Positions 33,959 through 41,889 are shown, numbered from the stretch's first letter. The stretch: 52,009 nucleotides of DNA from CALARM01 sp964431735 (GCA_964431735.1 CAYSLJ010000027.1:1-52009), one strand, 5' to 3'. The notes: generated by a model not told the origin, from the sequence alone. Program-made: numbers and translations.

Positions 33959-34371
33959 GCAAGAAAGATGTTTTCTATAACGAAGCGGAAAAACTTTATA
34001 TTCAGGACCAGTTAACCATCTCGGAGGTAGAAACTCGCCTGGGGGTATGCGAGAAAACCATAAGAACATGGAAATCAGAAGGTAACTGGGATGAAAAGAA
34101 GAGGAAATATCTTCAGGAAAAGTCTTCATTCCATGAAGAACTTTATTCTTTTTCAAGAACACTCATGAAAAAAATACAGGAAGACTGGGAAGCCGGTGAG
34201 AAGGTGGATGCCGGTAGGCTTTATACCCTGACCAGGATACTGCCTATGATAACCAAAGTAAAAGATTATGAAGATATTAAGTCAACTAAAGAAAAAAACA
34301 ATATAGAAAAGGGACTCACGGAAGACCTTGTAAAAAATATTGAAAAGGAGATTCTGGGAATTGAAGAGTGA
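33955..34371 (+). CDS. Terminase small subunit-like protein (Mu gp27/DUF1804 type)
   Basis: This 138-aa protein has an N-terminal helix-turn-helix (AEKLYIQDQLTISEVETRLG, then VCEKTIRTWKSEGNWDEKKR), typical of small terminases and DUF1804 proteins in Mu-like phages. A helical oligomerisation region follows. It would recognise phage DNA for packaging with the large subunit encoded just downstream. It starts within an ATGA-type overlap with the coiled-coil gene. Confidence 0.8.
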   Translation: MSKKDVFYNEAEKLYIQDQLTISEVETRLGVCEKTIRTWKSEGNWDEKKRKYLQEKSSFHEELYSFSRTLMKKIQEDWEAGEKVDAGRLYTLTRILPMITKVKDYEDIKSTKEKNNIEKGLTEDLVKNIEKEILGIEE

Positions 34372-35734
34372 GAAGAAATATTTTTTACCCTATCAGATGA
34401 GATGGCTAAAAGATAACAGCACTATAAAGATATGGGAGAAATCCCGCCGTATAGGCGCAACCTACGTTCAGTCCTACGAAGACGTCCGCGACGCCATTGC
34501 AAAGAAAGTTCCCTCCGTATGGTTCTCCTCGGCAGATGAGTCCGCCGCAAAAGAATATATCGAATATGCAGAACAGTGGGCAAAACTTTTTAATGCTGCA
34601 GCTAAATACCTGGGACAGGTAGTATTAGATTCCGATAAAGACATTAAAACTTTCTCTATTGAATTTGCAAACGGAGTAAGAATAAACGCTCTTTCTTCAA
34701 ACCCGAAGGCATTCCGTTCAAAAGGCGGTAAGGTAGTATTGGATGAATTCGCCTGGCATGAACAGCAGGAAAGATTATGGGCGGCGGCAAGACCATGTAT
34801 TACATGGGGTTATCCCATGAGAATACTTTCAACCCATAACGGAAAATCATGCAGGTATTATAAATTCATAGAAGACATTAACAGAGGACAATTAAACTGG
34901 TCATTACATACCACACCCATACAGCTTGCGGTAAAAGAAGGTCTTGTCGATAAAATTACAGGAAGAAAAGCTACAGAAAAAGAAAAGGAAGAATGGATTG
35001 AAGAGCAGAGAAAAAGCTGCGTCGATGCTCACACGTGGCTCCAGGAATATTGCTGCGTTCCCGTAGATGAAACATCTGCTTTCCTTACCTACGAGATGAT
35101 ACAGAACTGCGAGAGAGACGGCCTTTTAGACGGAGAAATAAAAGGTGATCTTTATGTCGGAATGGATATAGGAAGAAAGAAAGACCTTTCTGTTATATGG
35201 GGCATTGAAAAACTCGGCCACAGTAAATTTACCCGTATCTATAAAGTTCTAGAAAAAGCACCGTTTAAATATCAAAGGGAAGTGCTTTTTAAAATACTTA
35301 AACATCCTAATTTAAGAAGAGCATGCATTGATGCTACAGGTCTCGGAATGCAACTGGCAGAAGAAGCCCAGGATTATTTCGGTAAATACACGGTAGAAGC
35401 AGTAACATTTACCAATCCATTAAAAGAAGAACTTGCCTACAATTTAAGAATTGCCTTTGAAGATAAATCAGTATTCGTTCCGCCGTTACTCGAAATAAGA
35501 GAAGATCTCCATTCTGTAAAAAAAATTACTTCAGCGTCAGGCAATATAAGATTTGATACCACAGAAAAAACAGACGGCCACGCAGACAGGTTCTGGGCTT
35601 TTGCACTTTCAAACTACGCTTCCCTTAATTCTTCAGGAGACATTCATGTAGTATCAAAAGGTAAAAGAAAAATGACGGAACTTGCAAAAGGATATATGAA
35701 TTTTTCTCCGAGAAGTTTCAAGCATTTATACTAA
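34361..35734 (+). CDS. Terminase large subunit (Mu gp28-like)
   Basis: This 457-aa packaging motor ATPase and nuclease has a divergent Walker A in IWEKSRRIGATYVQSYEDV, Walker B in GGKVVLDEFAWHE and a coupling motif in RILSTHNG. The nuclease domain begins with DLYVGMDIGRKKDLSVIWGI, followed by RRACIDATGLG and a late Asp/His region (TDGHADRFWAFAL). I take the TTG at 34361, with AGGAG ten bases upstream, as the start; the TTG at 34340 has no ribosome site. The TTG start overlaps the end of the small-subunit gene. Confidence 0.93.
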   Translation: MKSEKKYFLPYQMRWLKDNSTIKIWEKSRRIGATYVQSYEDVRDAIAKKVPSVWFSSADESAAKEYIEYAEQWAKLFNAAAKYLGQVVLDSDKDIKTFSIEFANGVRINALSSNPKAFRSKGGKVVLDEFAWHEQQERLWAAARPCITWGYPMRILSTHNGKSCRYYKFIEDINRGQLNWSLHTTPIQLAVKEGLVDKITGRKATEKEKEEWIEEQRKSCVDAHTWLQEYCCVPVDETSAFLTYEMIQNCERDGLLDGEIKGDLYVGMDIGRKKDLSVIWGIEKLGHSKFTRIYKVLEKAPFKYQREVLFKILKHPNLRRACIDATGLGMQLAEEAQDYFGKYTVEAVTFTNPLKEELAYNLRIAFEDKSVFVPPLLEIREDLHSVKKITSASGNIRFDTTEKTDGHADRFWAFALSNYASLNSSGDIHVVSKGKRKMTELAKGYMNFSPRSFKHLY

Positions 35735-35746
35735 GGAGTATTAATT

Positions 35747-37186
35747 ATGCCTAAAAAATGGTCTTTAATTGAAGAGTTTGCCACGAGACAGAGGAGTATT
35801 AATTTTTATTCATTAAGCATGTTCTTACCGAACCCCGATCCTGTCTTAAAAAAACTCAATAAAGATATTACAATTTACAAAGAACTTTTAACAGAGCCTC
35901 ATGTCGGAGCCTGTGTGCTTTCAAGAAAAGCAGGCGTTCAATCTTTAGAATGGGGAATAGACAGAGGGAAAGCCAGGTCGGGACAATCAAAGATTATAGA
36001 AAAACATTTTAACAATCTGAATATCCAGAAGATTATTTCTGAAATACTGGATGCCGATTTATTCGGCTATCAGCCCATGGAAGCTATGTGGTATAAAGAC
36101 GGAAATTTAATACTCCCGGATTTAATAAGTAAACCTCCCGAATGGTTCATGTTTTCTCAGGAAAATATCCTCCGATTTCGCTCTAAAGGAAATTTCACTT
36201 ACGGAGAGGAACTACCTCCTTATAAATTCCTCTGTCCGACACATCAGGCGACATATGATAATCCCTACGGAGTACCTTCATTAAGTAAAGTATTCTGGCC
36301 TGTGACATTCAAGAAGGGCGGATTGCAGTTCTGGTCAGTTTTTACAGAGAAATACGGGATGCCTGCCGTCGTAGGTAAAATTAAACGGGGTGCAACCGAT
36401 GACGAAAAAGGAGACCTTGCAACGGATCTGGATAATATGGTTCAGGATGCCATATTCGTTATCCCGGACGATTCATCTATAGAACTGCTTGAAGCAGGGG
36501 GCAAGGGAGCGTCTGCCCAGATTTACAAAGAACTAATTAACCTCTGTAACGAAGAAATAAGTAAAGCCATACTGGGGCAAACCCTTACAACCCAAATAGG
36601 AGACAAAGGGAGTTACGCCGCAAGTCAGACCCATATGGGAGTAAGGCAGGACATACTTGATTCCGATAAAAAGCTTGTAGAAGAAACATTTAATCAGCTC
36701 ATAAAGTGGATTTATGAGATTAATTTCCCTTCTTCCGGTGAGCTTCCGGTGTTTTCCATGTGGCAGGAAGAAGATGTAGATTTAGAACTGGCACAGAGAG
36801 ATAAGACTCTCGCAGAGACCGGTATTAAATTTACAAAACAGTATTACATAAAGAACTATGGCCTGGAAGAAGAAGATTTTGACATATCGGAGCCGCAGCA
36901 GCAGAACACATTCCCGCCTGCGCAATTTGCCGAACCTGCCCAGGGCGATAAAAACCCTGTAAGCGATCTGGAAAATGCCGTATCGGACAAAGAACTTCAG
37001 CAGATTGCAGAAGATTTATTAAGACCTGTAATAGAACTGGTTAAAAACGGAAACAATTACGAAGAGGTTCTTGAAGCTTTATCGGAACAGTATCCACTGA
37101 TGGACACCAGGACAATGCAGGATTTATTCGGTAAAGCCATGTTTATAAGTGAAGGTTCAGGAAGACTTTCAAATATTACAAAGTGA
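35747..37186 (+). CDS. Portal protein (Mu gp29-like, DUF935)
   Basis: This 479-aa protein carries the DUF935 hallmarks: EPHVGACVLSRKAGVQSLEW, DADLFGYQPMEAMW, FTEKYGMPAVVGKIKRGATD and SKAILGQTLTTQIGDKGSYA. It forms the dodecameric ring through which DNA is packaged. A good AAGGAG site precedes the ATG. Length is normal for the family. It lies between terminase and MuF as in Mu. Confidence 0.93.
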   Translation: MPKKWSLIEEFATRQRSINFYSLSMFLPNPDPVLKKLNKDITIYKELLTEPHVGACVLSRKAGVQSLEWGIDRGKARSGQSKIIEKHFNNLNIQKIISEILDADLFGYQPMEAMWYKDGNLILPDLISKPPEWFMFSQENILRFRSKGNFTYGEELPPYKFLCPTHQATYDNPYGVPSLSKVFWPVTFKKGGLQFWSVFTEKYGMPAVVGKIKRGATDDEKGDLATDLDNMVQDAIFVIPDDSSIELLEAGGKGASAQIYKELINLCNEEISKAILGQTLTTQIGDKGSYAASQTHMGVRQDILDSDKKLVEETFNQLIKWIYEINFPSSGELPVFSMWQEEDVDLELAQRDKTLAETGIKFTKQYYIKNYGLEEEDFDISEPQQQNTFPPAQFAEPAQGDKNPVSDLENAVSDKELQQIAEDLLRPVIELVKNGNNYEEVLEALSEQYPLMDTRTMQDLFGKAMFISEGSGRLSNITK

Positions 37187-37196
37187 GGTGATGGAA

Positions 37197-37382
37197 ATGA
37201 ACGACGAAGAAAAAGATGAAAAAATAATAGAATACACGGCAAAAAAGCGGGAAGTATTCGAAGAATTATGCAAATTCATTTTAAATTTATATCGTAAAGA
37301 AAAACCCTCCGATACTGAATTAGCAATATTGCCGGAGGGAACAAAAATTATTTTAGACACTCACATAGGTGGATTAGTTTGA
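37197..37382 (+). CDS. 61-aa charged small protein
   Basis: From the ATG at 37197, eight bases after GAGG, the peptide begins MNDEEKDEKIIEYTAKKREV and is mainly helical. It ends nine bases into the end of an opposing small gene. No family recognised. The ATG at 37191 is an alternative start. Confidence 0.5.
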   Translation: MNDEEKDEKIIEYTAKKREVFEELCKFILNLYRKEKPSDTELAILPEGTKIILDTHIGGLV

Positions 37383-37559
37383 TTCTAATTCTTGTTTTTC
37401 GATTTCTTTTAGTTTTTCATAGACACTCATAAAGAATTGCATAGTTGGCTTGCCAATGTCCGATTTAACACCGGCAAAGGGTTCGCATTTGCCGCTCTGC
37501 AAAGCAGCAACGGTAATATCTTTGGCATATTCAAAACTTTTCGACGGCAAAATTATCAC
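37374..37559 (-). CDS. Antisense small gene within the rightward head operon
   Basis: A 61-codon frame on the opposite strand between portal and MuF genes. It opens at a GTG (37559) or the TTG three codons later; GGGAG lies eight bases before the TTG. The sequence (SKSFEYAKDITVAALQSGKC, KLKEIEKQELESN) has normal protein composition with a helical end. It would be the only gene on this strand between 33.2 and 41.0 kb. It could encode a regulator or be inserted DNA; unknown. Confidence 0.4.
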   Translation of the reverse strand: MIILPSKSFEYAKDITVAALQSGKCEPFAGVKSDIGKPTMQFFMSVYEKLKEIEKQELESN

Positions 37560-37613
37560 TCCCTTCTCTGGATAATTTTAAAGTAAAAGAAAAAGAAAGT
37601 AAAGAAGGCAGTA

Positions 37614-39200
37614 ATGAGTAACGAAAATCCCGGATTCCTTATAGGATTACCTCCCAAAAAGGCAATCGAATATTTTCAAAAAAAAAGTAATGCTCTTTCC
37701 TGGAACTGGTGGGATGTCTGGCAGAGTGAACATAATAAAGTTTTTACCGTAGCTAAAGTCACCAAGATGGATATACTTCAGGACATCCGGGATATAATTC
37801 AAAAGTCTATCAAAAGCGGTACAACTTTCCGGGATTTCCAGAAAGAGCTTGAACCGAAATTAAAAGCTAAAGGCTGGTGGGGACGGCAGACGATTGAGAC
37901 CAAAGACGGCGAGAAAGAAATTCAACTCGGCTCTCCTCATCGTTTAAGGACTATATATCAGGCAAATCTTAATACTGCATATCAGGCCGGTAGATATAAA
38001 CAGTTAATAGATAATGTAGACAGGCGTCCATACTGGCAGTACTGGGCAGTCGAAGATTCCAGAACCAGGCCTGAGCACAGAGAGCTTAACGGGAAAGTTT
38101 TCCGGTATGACGATCCTTTCTGGAAAAGCTTCTATCCTCCGAATGGATTTAACTGCCGGTGCAAAGTAATAGCTTTAAGCGAAAGAGACCTGGAACGGAT
38201 GGGGCTTAAAGTAGAATCATCAGAAGGAATGCTTTTCATTGAAGACAGGTTGGTTTCAGAAAAGACAGGAGAAACGAGACCTGTTACAGTATATAAAAAT
38301 CCCGACATAAGAAATCCCTCCACAGGGAAGATTATAAAAATATCTCCTGATGTCGGATGGAGTTACAATCCGGGAGAAACTTCATGGGAGCCGGATTTAA
38401 GCAAATACCCGAACGATCTGGTATCTTTTTTCAATAAGGATAAGGAACTTAAAGAAAGAAAGAAAATAAAAATAACAGATATTCCCAACTGGCAGGAAAC
38501 CGCAGATGATAAGATAGCCTATAAAAATTCTCTACTGCTAAAAGACTATCTGATAAAAAAAATGGAAAAAGATTACGGCAGAAAAATAAATCAGGACTAT
38601 CTGATTGAAAAAACCGTAGAAGATTTTAGGGAAAATTTCAAAAAATACGAGGGAGTGTATCCAGATGAAAATACAGCGGGATACTGCTCTCTAAAAGGAA
38701 ATGTCATAGGAATTCACCCCAAGCAGGTTATTGGTTCTGGCAAAGGCGATCTGAACTCTTGTATAACTTTTGTCCACGAAAATGAACATGCATTAGGGAG
38801 AAACAATTTTAGCGGAGATATTTTCCTTGAAGAAAAAATAACGGAACTAAATACTGTATTCTGGATGAACGATAATTTCGAAGATGTGAGGCCGGAAGAT
38901 TTAATTGATTACTTATCAAAAGAAAGTATAGATGTTTTTCTCTTACTGGCAAATAGATACAAAGGTGAGAAAGAAAAAATTGTAAAAAATATTAAACAGG
39001 CAAGGGTATTACATCCTATTGTGGCAAAAGCTTTTTCAAGAGATCTTAAAGAATTGACCGATGAGGAATTTTTTGAAGAATTGAAAAAATTGGAAAAGTA
39101 TGATATTCTAAAAAAGGAAGATATAGAGTTCTTTTTAGAAAAAACAGAAGAGGAAAAATATCACATTAAGGAAGTGCTGTTATCATGGGCACTGACGTAA
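37614..39200 (+). CDS. MuF minor head protein with C-terminal HExxH zincin-like domain
   Basis: This 528-aa protein begins as a Mu gp30-type MuF head protein: GTTFRDFQKELEPKLKAKGW, TIYQANLNTAYQAGRYKQLI, WAVEDSRTRPEHRELNGKVF and FYPPNGFNCRCKVIALSE, covering about residues 1-250. After a linker, residues 300-528 form a separate domain with SCITFVHENEHALGR, an HExxH zinc-metallopeptidase motif, and a downstream acidic stretch (DIFLEEKITELNTVFW) that could supply the third ligand. MuF proteins carrying toxin domains are known as a class of phage polymorphic toxins, so this tail may be injected or released. The next gene overlaps its end and may be a partner. Toxicity is inference. Confidence 0.85.
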   Translation: MSNENPGFLIGLPPKKAIEYFQKKSNALSWNWWDVWQSEHNKVFTVAKVTKMDILQDIRDIIQKSIKSGTTFRDFQKELEPKLKAKGWWGRQTIETKDGEKEIQLGSPHRLRTIYQANLNTAYQAGRYKQLIDNVDRRPYWQYWAVEDSRTRPEHRELNGKVFRYDDPFWKSFYPPNGFNCRCKVIALSERDLERMGLKVESSEGMLFIEDRLVSEKTGETRPVTVYKNPDIRNPSTGKIIKISPDVGWSYNPGETSWEPDLSKYPNDLVSFFNKDKELKERKKIKITDIPNWQETADDKIAYKNSLLLKDYLIKKMEKDYGRKINQDYLIEKTVEDFRENFKKYEGVYPDENTAGYCSLKGNVIGIHPKQVIGSGKGDLNSCITFVHENEHALGRNNFSGDIFLEEKITELNTVFWMNDNFEDVRPEDLIDYLSKESIDVFLLLANRYKGEKEKIVKNIKQARVLHPIVAKAFSRDLKELTDEEFFEELKKLEKYDILKKEDIEFFLEKTEEEKYHIKEVLLSWALT

Positions 39201-39397
39201 AAGAAAAAGCATTTAAATTAAAAGTGAAATTCTGGAATTATATGAGTCAATGCAAAAAGAACGGCTCCACAGAAGAAGATATAAAAAAACTACAGGCTAT
39301 GATTGAAGAATTAATTACATATAATCCTATTTACAGAAAATACTACCACGACCTCATTTATCTCAAAGGAACCCTGCCTCCCGGAGTTTTTATTTAA
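39185..39397 (+). CDS. 70-aa protein overlapping the MuF gene, possible immunity partner
   Basis: Starting at ATG 39185 behind AAGGAAG, this helical, Lys-rich protein (KEKAFKLKVKFWNYMSQCKK; EDIKKLQAMIEELITYNPIY) overlaps the MuF stop by 16 nt. Small genes directly after MuF-toxin fusions can encode immunity proteins; that role is proposed from position only. No family recognised. It is the last gene before the lysin promoter. Confidence 0.6.
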   Translation: MGTDVKEKAFKLKVKFWNYMSQCKKNGSTEEDIKKLQAMIEELITYNPIYRKYYHDLIYLKGTLPPGVFI

Positions 39398-39407
39398 CTC
39401 CCGATCC

Positions 39408-39449
39408 CTGACATTGTCAGTAGTAAAACATCCCGCGTTAGACTATTAT
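39408..39449 (+). promoter_or_regulatory. Endolysin promoter with the same palindromic core
   Basis: CTGACATTGTCAG at 39408-39420 is identical to the core in the bidirectional late promoter, and a -10-like TATTAT at 39444-39449 again lies exactly 23 nt away. Transcription would begin near 39456, just upstream of the ribosome site for the ATG at 39475, which supports that start. The first ATG (39448) lies within the promoter and is rejected. Confidence 0.6.
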
Positions 39450-39473
39450 GAAATCAAAAAGGCAGGATGTTTT
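39425..39473 (+). promoter_or_regulatory. Hairpin that can mask the endolysin ribosome site
   Basis: AAAACATCC at 39425-39433 is perfectly complementary to GGATGTTTT at 39465-39473, which includes the Shine-Dalgarno (AGGA) and ends one base before the start codon. In read-through RNA from upstream the pairing would hide the ribosome site. RNA starting at the local promoter would lack the first arm. Confidence 0.4.
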
Positions 39474-39474
39474 T

Positions 39475-40506
39475 ATGAAGAAAATATTTATCGATCCTGG
39501 ACACGGCGACATAGGAAAAGACTTCGGAGCAATAGGGAAAGACGGGGCACGGGAAGCAGATATAGCGCTCAGCATAGGGAAGACTGCAAAAACACTTCTT
39601 GAGAAAAACGGATATAAAGTATATATGTCCAGAGAAAAAGAGATGGCAGACAATCCTATATACAGTCAAAGCCTCGGAGATTTACCTTATAGAGCGGAAG
39701 CGGCAAATGATGCGGAATGCGATTTATTTATCTCTATACACTGTAACGCAAATAGTAATACATCTGCAAACGGCACAGAAATATACCACTGCCCCGGCTC
39801 ATCGAATGGCGAGAAGCTTGCAAAGGCAATATTAAATGAAGTTCTGTATCTCCAAAAAATCAAGAAAGAAAAACACAAAGCAGATAAAGCTCTTTTAAAT
39901 CTCTGGGATTTTACCAATCGCGGAGTAAAAGAAGCCAGCTATTACGTTTTAACCAATACAGATATGCCAGCCGTATTATGCGAAACGCTGTTTGTGTCCA
40001 ACCAGTACGACCTGAAATTACTTAAAACTTCAGAATTCCAGACAGCTTACGCTCAGGCAATCGTATCGGGTATTAATAAATATTTTAACGTGAAGCCTGT
40101 GGCGCAGCCACCAACTTTTAAAAATTATTCAGATTTAATAAAGAAATATTCAAAGCAATACAGCCTCGACGAAAAATTCGTAGACGCTATAGTCCAGCAG
40201 GAAAGCAGTTATAACCCTAAAGCCGTGAGCAAAAGTAACGCAAAAGGATTAATGCAATTACTTCCGGAAACTTTTAAAGGGTGTTTAAAAGCCCTTGAGC
40301 TTCCTGAAAATTCAGATCCGTTTAACCTTGAAATCAATATTCAGTGCGGATGTTATCACCTTTCATATCTAAAATCCCTCTTCGGCATCCCAAAAGAAGA
40401 CAACAGCCGATCAACAGAATTACTCATTGCCTGTGCTTATAATGAAGGTCAAAATACAGACGGCATGGTATATGCAAGAAAAGTGATTGGAAAGATGAAA
40501 AAATGA
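39475..40506 (+). CDS. Endolysin: amidase_3 fused to lytic transglycosylase
   Basis: The protein has 343 aa from ATG 39475. The N-terminal domain (1-205) is a zinc-dependent N-acetylmuramoyl-L-alanine amidase: IFIDPGHGDIGKD (His), GAREADIALS (Glu), DLFISIHCNAN (His) and DMPAVLCETLFVSN (catalytic Glu). The C-terminal domain (220-343) is a Slt-type lytic transglycosylase with VDAIVQQESSYNPKAVSKSN, AKGLMQLLPETF and ACAYNEGQNTDG. Cutting both glycan and stem-peptide bonds in one enzyme is an efficient lysis design. It has no signal peptide, so it needs the holin. The order here, after the MuF pair and before gpG, differs from Mu. Confidence 0.9.
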   Translation: MKKIFIDPGHGDIGKDFGAIGKDGAREADIALSIGKTAKTLLEKNGYKVYMSREKEMADNPIYSQSLGDLPYRAEAANDAECDLFISIHCNANSNTSANGTEIYHCPGSSNGEKLAKAILNEVLYLQKIKKEKHKADKALLNLWDFTNRGVKEASYYVLTNTDMPAVLCETLFVSNQYDLKLLKTSEFQTAYAQAIVSGINKYFNVKPVAQPPTFKNYSDLIKKYSKQYSLDEKFVDAIVQQESSYNPKAVSKSNAKGLMQLLPETFKGCLKALELPENSDPFNLEINIQCGCYHLSYLKSLFGIPKEDNSRSTELLIACAYNEGQNTDGMVYARKVIGKMKK

Positions 40507-40967
40507 TCAGTCCTACGATTGAAGTAAATAGCAAGTCTATTCAAGATTATCTCAATCAGGCTCAGAGAAAACTCGGAGACCTTACTCCTCTTATGAAAAC
40601 CATTTCCGAGACTATGCATACTGCGGTTCAGAGGAATTTCCAGACGGAGGGAGCAAGACTTCCCGGAGGGAAATGGCAGGAACTTGCAGAGCCAACAAAA
40701 AAAGAGAGAGCGAAAGTAGGTAAATGGCCTGGCTCCATATTACAGGTGAACAGGAATTTACTCGGGGGCATTTCTCCCGATCACGATTCTACAACCGCAG
40801 TAGTGGGTTCCAATATGCCATTCAAAACCGGGTACGCTGCCATTCATCATTTCGGAGGAAAAGCAGGAAAGAACAAGAAAGTCACTATTCCGGCAAGACC
40901 ATTTTTCGAATTGACAGATGAAGACATGGGAGATGTCGAGCAGGATGCAATAGATTATCTAGCGTGA
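40503..40967 (+). CDS. Mu gpG-like virion morphogenesis protein
   Basis: This 154-aa protein shows the phage virion morphogenesis family pattern: SIQDYLNQAQRKLGDLTPLM, TEGARLPGGKWQELAEPTKK, KTGYAAIHHFGGKAGKNKKV and IPARPFFELTDEDM. Mu gpG acts in tail-to-head joining. Its ATG overlaps the endolysin stop (ATGA). It is the last gene of the rightward operon; no clear terminator follows. Confidence 0.85.
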   Translation: MISPTIEVNSKSIQDYLNQAQRKLGDLTPLMKTISETMHTAVQRNFQTEGARLPGGKWQELAEPTKKERAKVGKWPGSILQVNRNLLGGISPDHDSTTAVVGSNMPFKTGYAAIHHFGGKAGKNKKVTIPARPFFELTDEDMGDVEQDAIDYLA

Positions 40968-41035
40968 GTTTACTGAAAATTCATTCTTGACATTAATCTT
41001 TTCGTTTATTCATAAGGAAAAGCGAAGAAAAAAAT

Positions 41036-41213
41036 GTATAGTATAACCGTGATCTTTTCATTATAGGATATGAGTTAGAAAGAGTTTTTTTTATGACAGA
41101 AATATTGGTTGTTTCAATTAAGTTGATTTTGGTTTTACACATAGTTATACTATACAGCATTTGCAATTACCTTGTAAATACTGACTTTCATAATGTATAT
41201 GGTTATACTATAC
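41036..41213. repeat. Three copies of an RGTTATACTATAC motif
   Basis: The motif occurs inverted at 41036-41048 and direct at 41143-41155 (AGTTATACTATAC) and 41201-41213 (GGTTATACTATAC). It lies in the AT-rich space between the convergent ends of the late and early operons, possibly within a small open frame. Such iterated sites suggest protein binding. Apart from this, the terminator and the possible 75-aa gene, I see nothing in 40968-41358. Confidence 0.6.
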
Positions 41214-41320
41214 AAAAATTGGCTTCTGAAAAATTAGCTTTTCCTTATTATATCACAGTTTTTCAAGAGATCAATATCAAAAAAAACGCAAAATTCGGTA
41301 AACTCACGCTAGAGAAATAA
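41093..41320 (+). CDS. Possible 75-aa membrane protein
   Basis: An open frame begins with a hydrophobic helix (ILVVSIKLILVLHIVILYSI) and has a polar, basic tail. The ribosome site (AGAAAGAG) is weak, and two of the repeated RGTTATACTATAC motifs fall inside it. It may be a small membrane protein or non-coding DNA; I lean slightly against it. Confidence 0.3.
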   Translation: MTEILVVSIKLILVLHIVILYSICNYLVNTDFHNVYGYTIQKLASEKLAFPYYITVFQEINIKKNAKFGKLTLEK

Positions 41321-41323
41321 AAA

Positions 41324-41346
41324 CAGGCGGGAGAATATCCCGCCTG
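41324..41346 (-). terminator. Intrinsic terminator of the early operon
   Basis: CAGGCGGGA and TCCCGCCTG form a 9-bp perfect stem around GAATA. On the minus strand the stem is followed by TTTTTATTT, a good U-tract, so it ends the leftward early transcript 12 bp after its last gene. Confidence 0.85.
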
Positions 41347-41358
41347 AACCGTAATACA

Positions 41359-41523
41359 TTAGACCCTTACTCTTCTTCTCTTTCTCGGTAATTTCTTCCA
41401 CCAGTTATTCCTCTGTTTCTGAGCTTCCTTCATCCTCTTATTGGCTTTCTGCATCTGTGATTTCAAAGGTTCCACATCTATAGTCCTTACGATTTCAGCC
41501 ATTACGGCAAAACTAAGCTGCAT
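41359..41523 (-). CDS. 54-aa highly basic small protein
   Basis: The frame from ATG 41523 overlaps the upstream stop by 11 nt and ends 12 bp before the terminator. The peptide (MAEIVRTIDVEPLKSQMQKA, then NKRMKEAQKQRNNWWKKLPR and RKRRRVRV) is strongly basic with a Trp pair, suggesting nucleic-acid binding. The internal ATG at 41502 could be the start instead. No family recognised. Confidence 0.55.
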   Translation of the reverse strand: MQLSFAVMAEIVRTIDVEPLKSQMQKANKRMKEAQKQRNNWWKKLPRKRRRVRV

Positions 41524-41887
41524 GTTTTTCGCCCCCTTCTTTCGTCTTCAACATATCAAGAGTAAATTCCATTTCCTGGATTTTTCTGTCACGCGCTTTA
41601 AGCTGTTCCCTTAACTCCTCCAGTTCTTCCTTTAATTCTCTTATCTCTACATCTTTTTCGTTCTCTTCTATAACTATGGCAGTTGCCGGAGGTTTGAGTT
41701 TTCCTCTATATCTGTTAAAAATTATCTGCCTTCTTTTCATTAATACTAAAGTGTTTTTCATATAATTAACCTTCACGTCCTTAAAGTAAGGGTTTTCTTT
41801 TTCCAGTTCATCCATTACTTCATCATTTACAGCTTTCTGATCCTCTGCAGAAAGATTGTTATATATAACATCAGGATCGAAATACAT
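41513..41887 (-). CDS. 124-aa early protein with C-terminal coiled coil
   Basis: Start at the ATG 41887, eight bases after AAGGAG; the ATG six bases upstream is too close to the site. The N-terminal half (MYFDPDVIYNNLSAEDQKAV, then NPYFKDVKVNYMKNTLVLMK) is mixed, and the C-terminal half (ELKEELEELREQLKARDRKI) is a coiled coil. It belongs to the early operon and is unknown. Confidence 0.6.
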   Translation of the reverse strand: MYFDPDVIYNNLSAEDQKAVNDEVMDELEKENPYFKDVKVNYMKNTLVLMKRRQIIFNRYRGKLKPPATAIVIEENEKDVEIRELKEELEELREQLKARDRKIQEMEFTLDMLKTKEGGEKHAA

Positions 41888-41889
41888 AA

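Noticed and set aside
39448..39474. Upstream ATG as endolysin start
   Set aside because: It overlaps the predicted -10 hexamer and lacks a ribosome site. The amidase fold begins right at the ATG at 39475.
41093..41320. Confident call of a membrane protein gene
   Set aside because: The ribosome site is poor, codon pattern is very AT-rich and regulatory-looking repeats lie inside, so it is listed only at low confidence.
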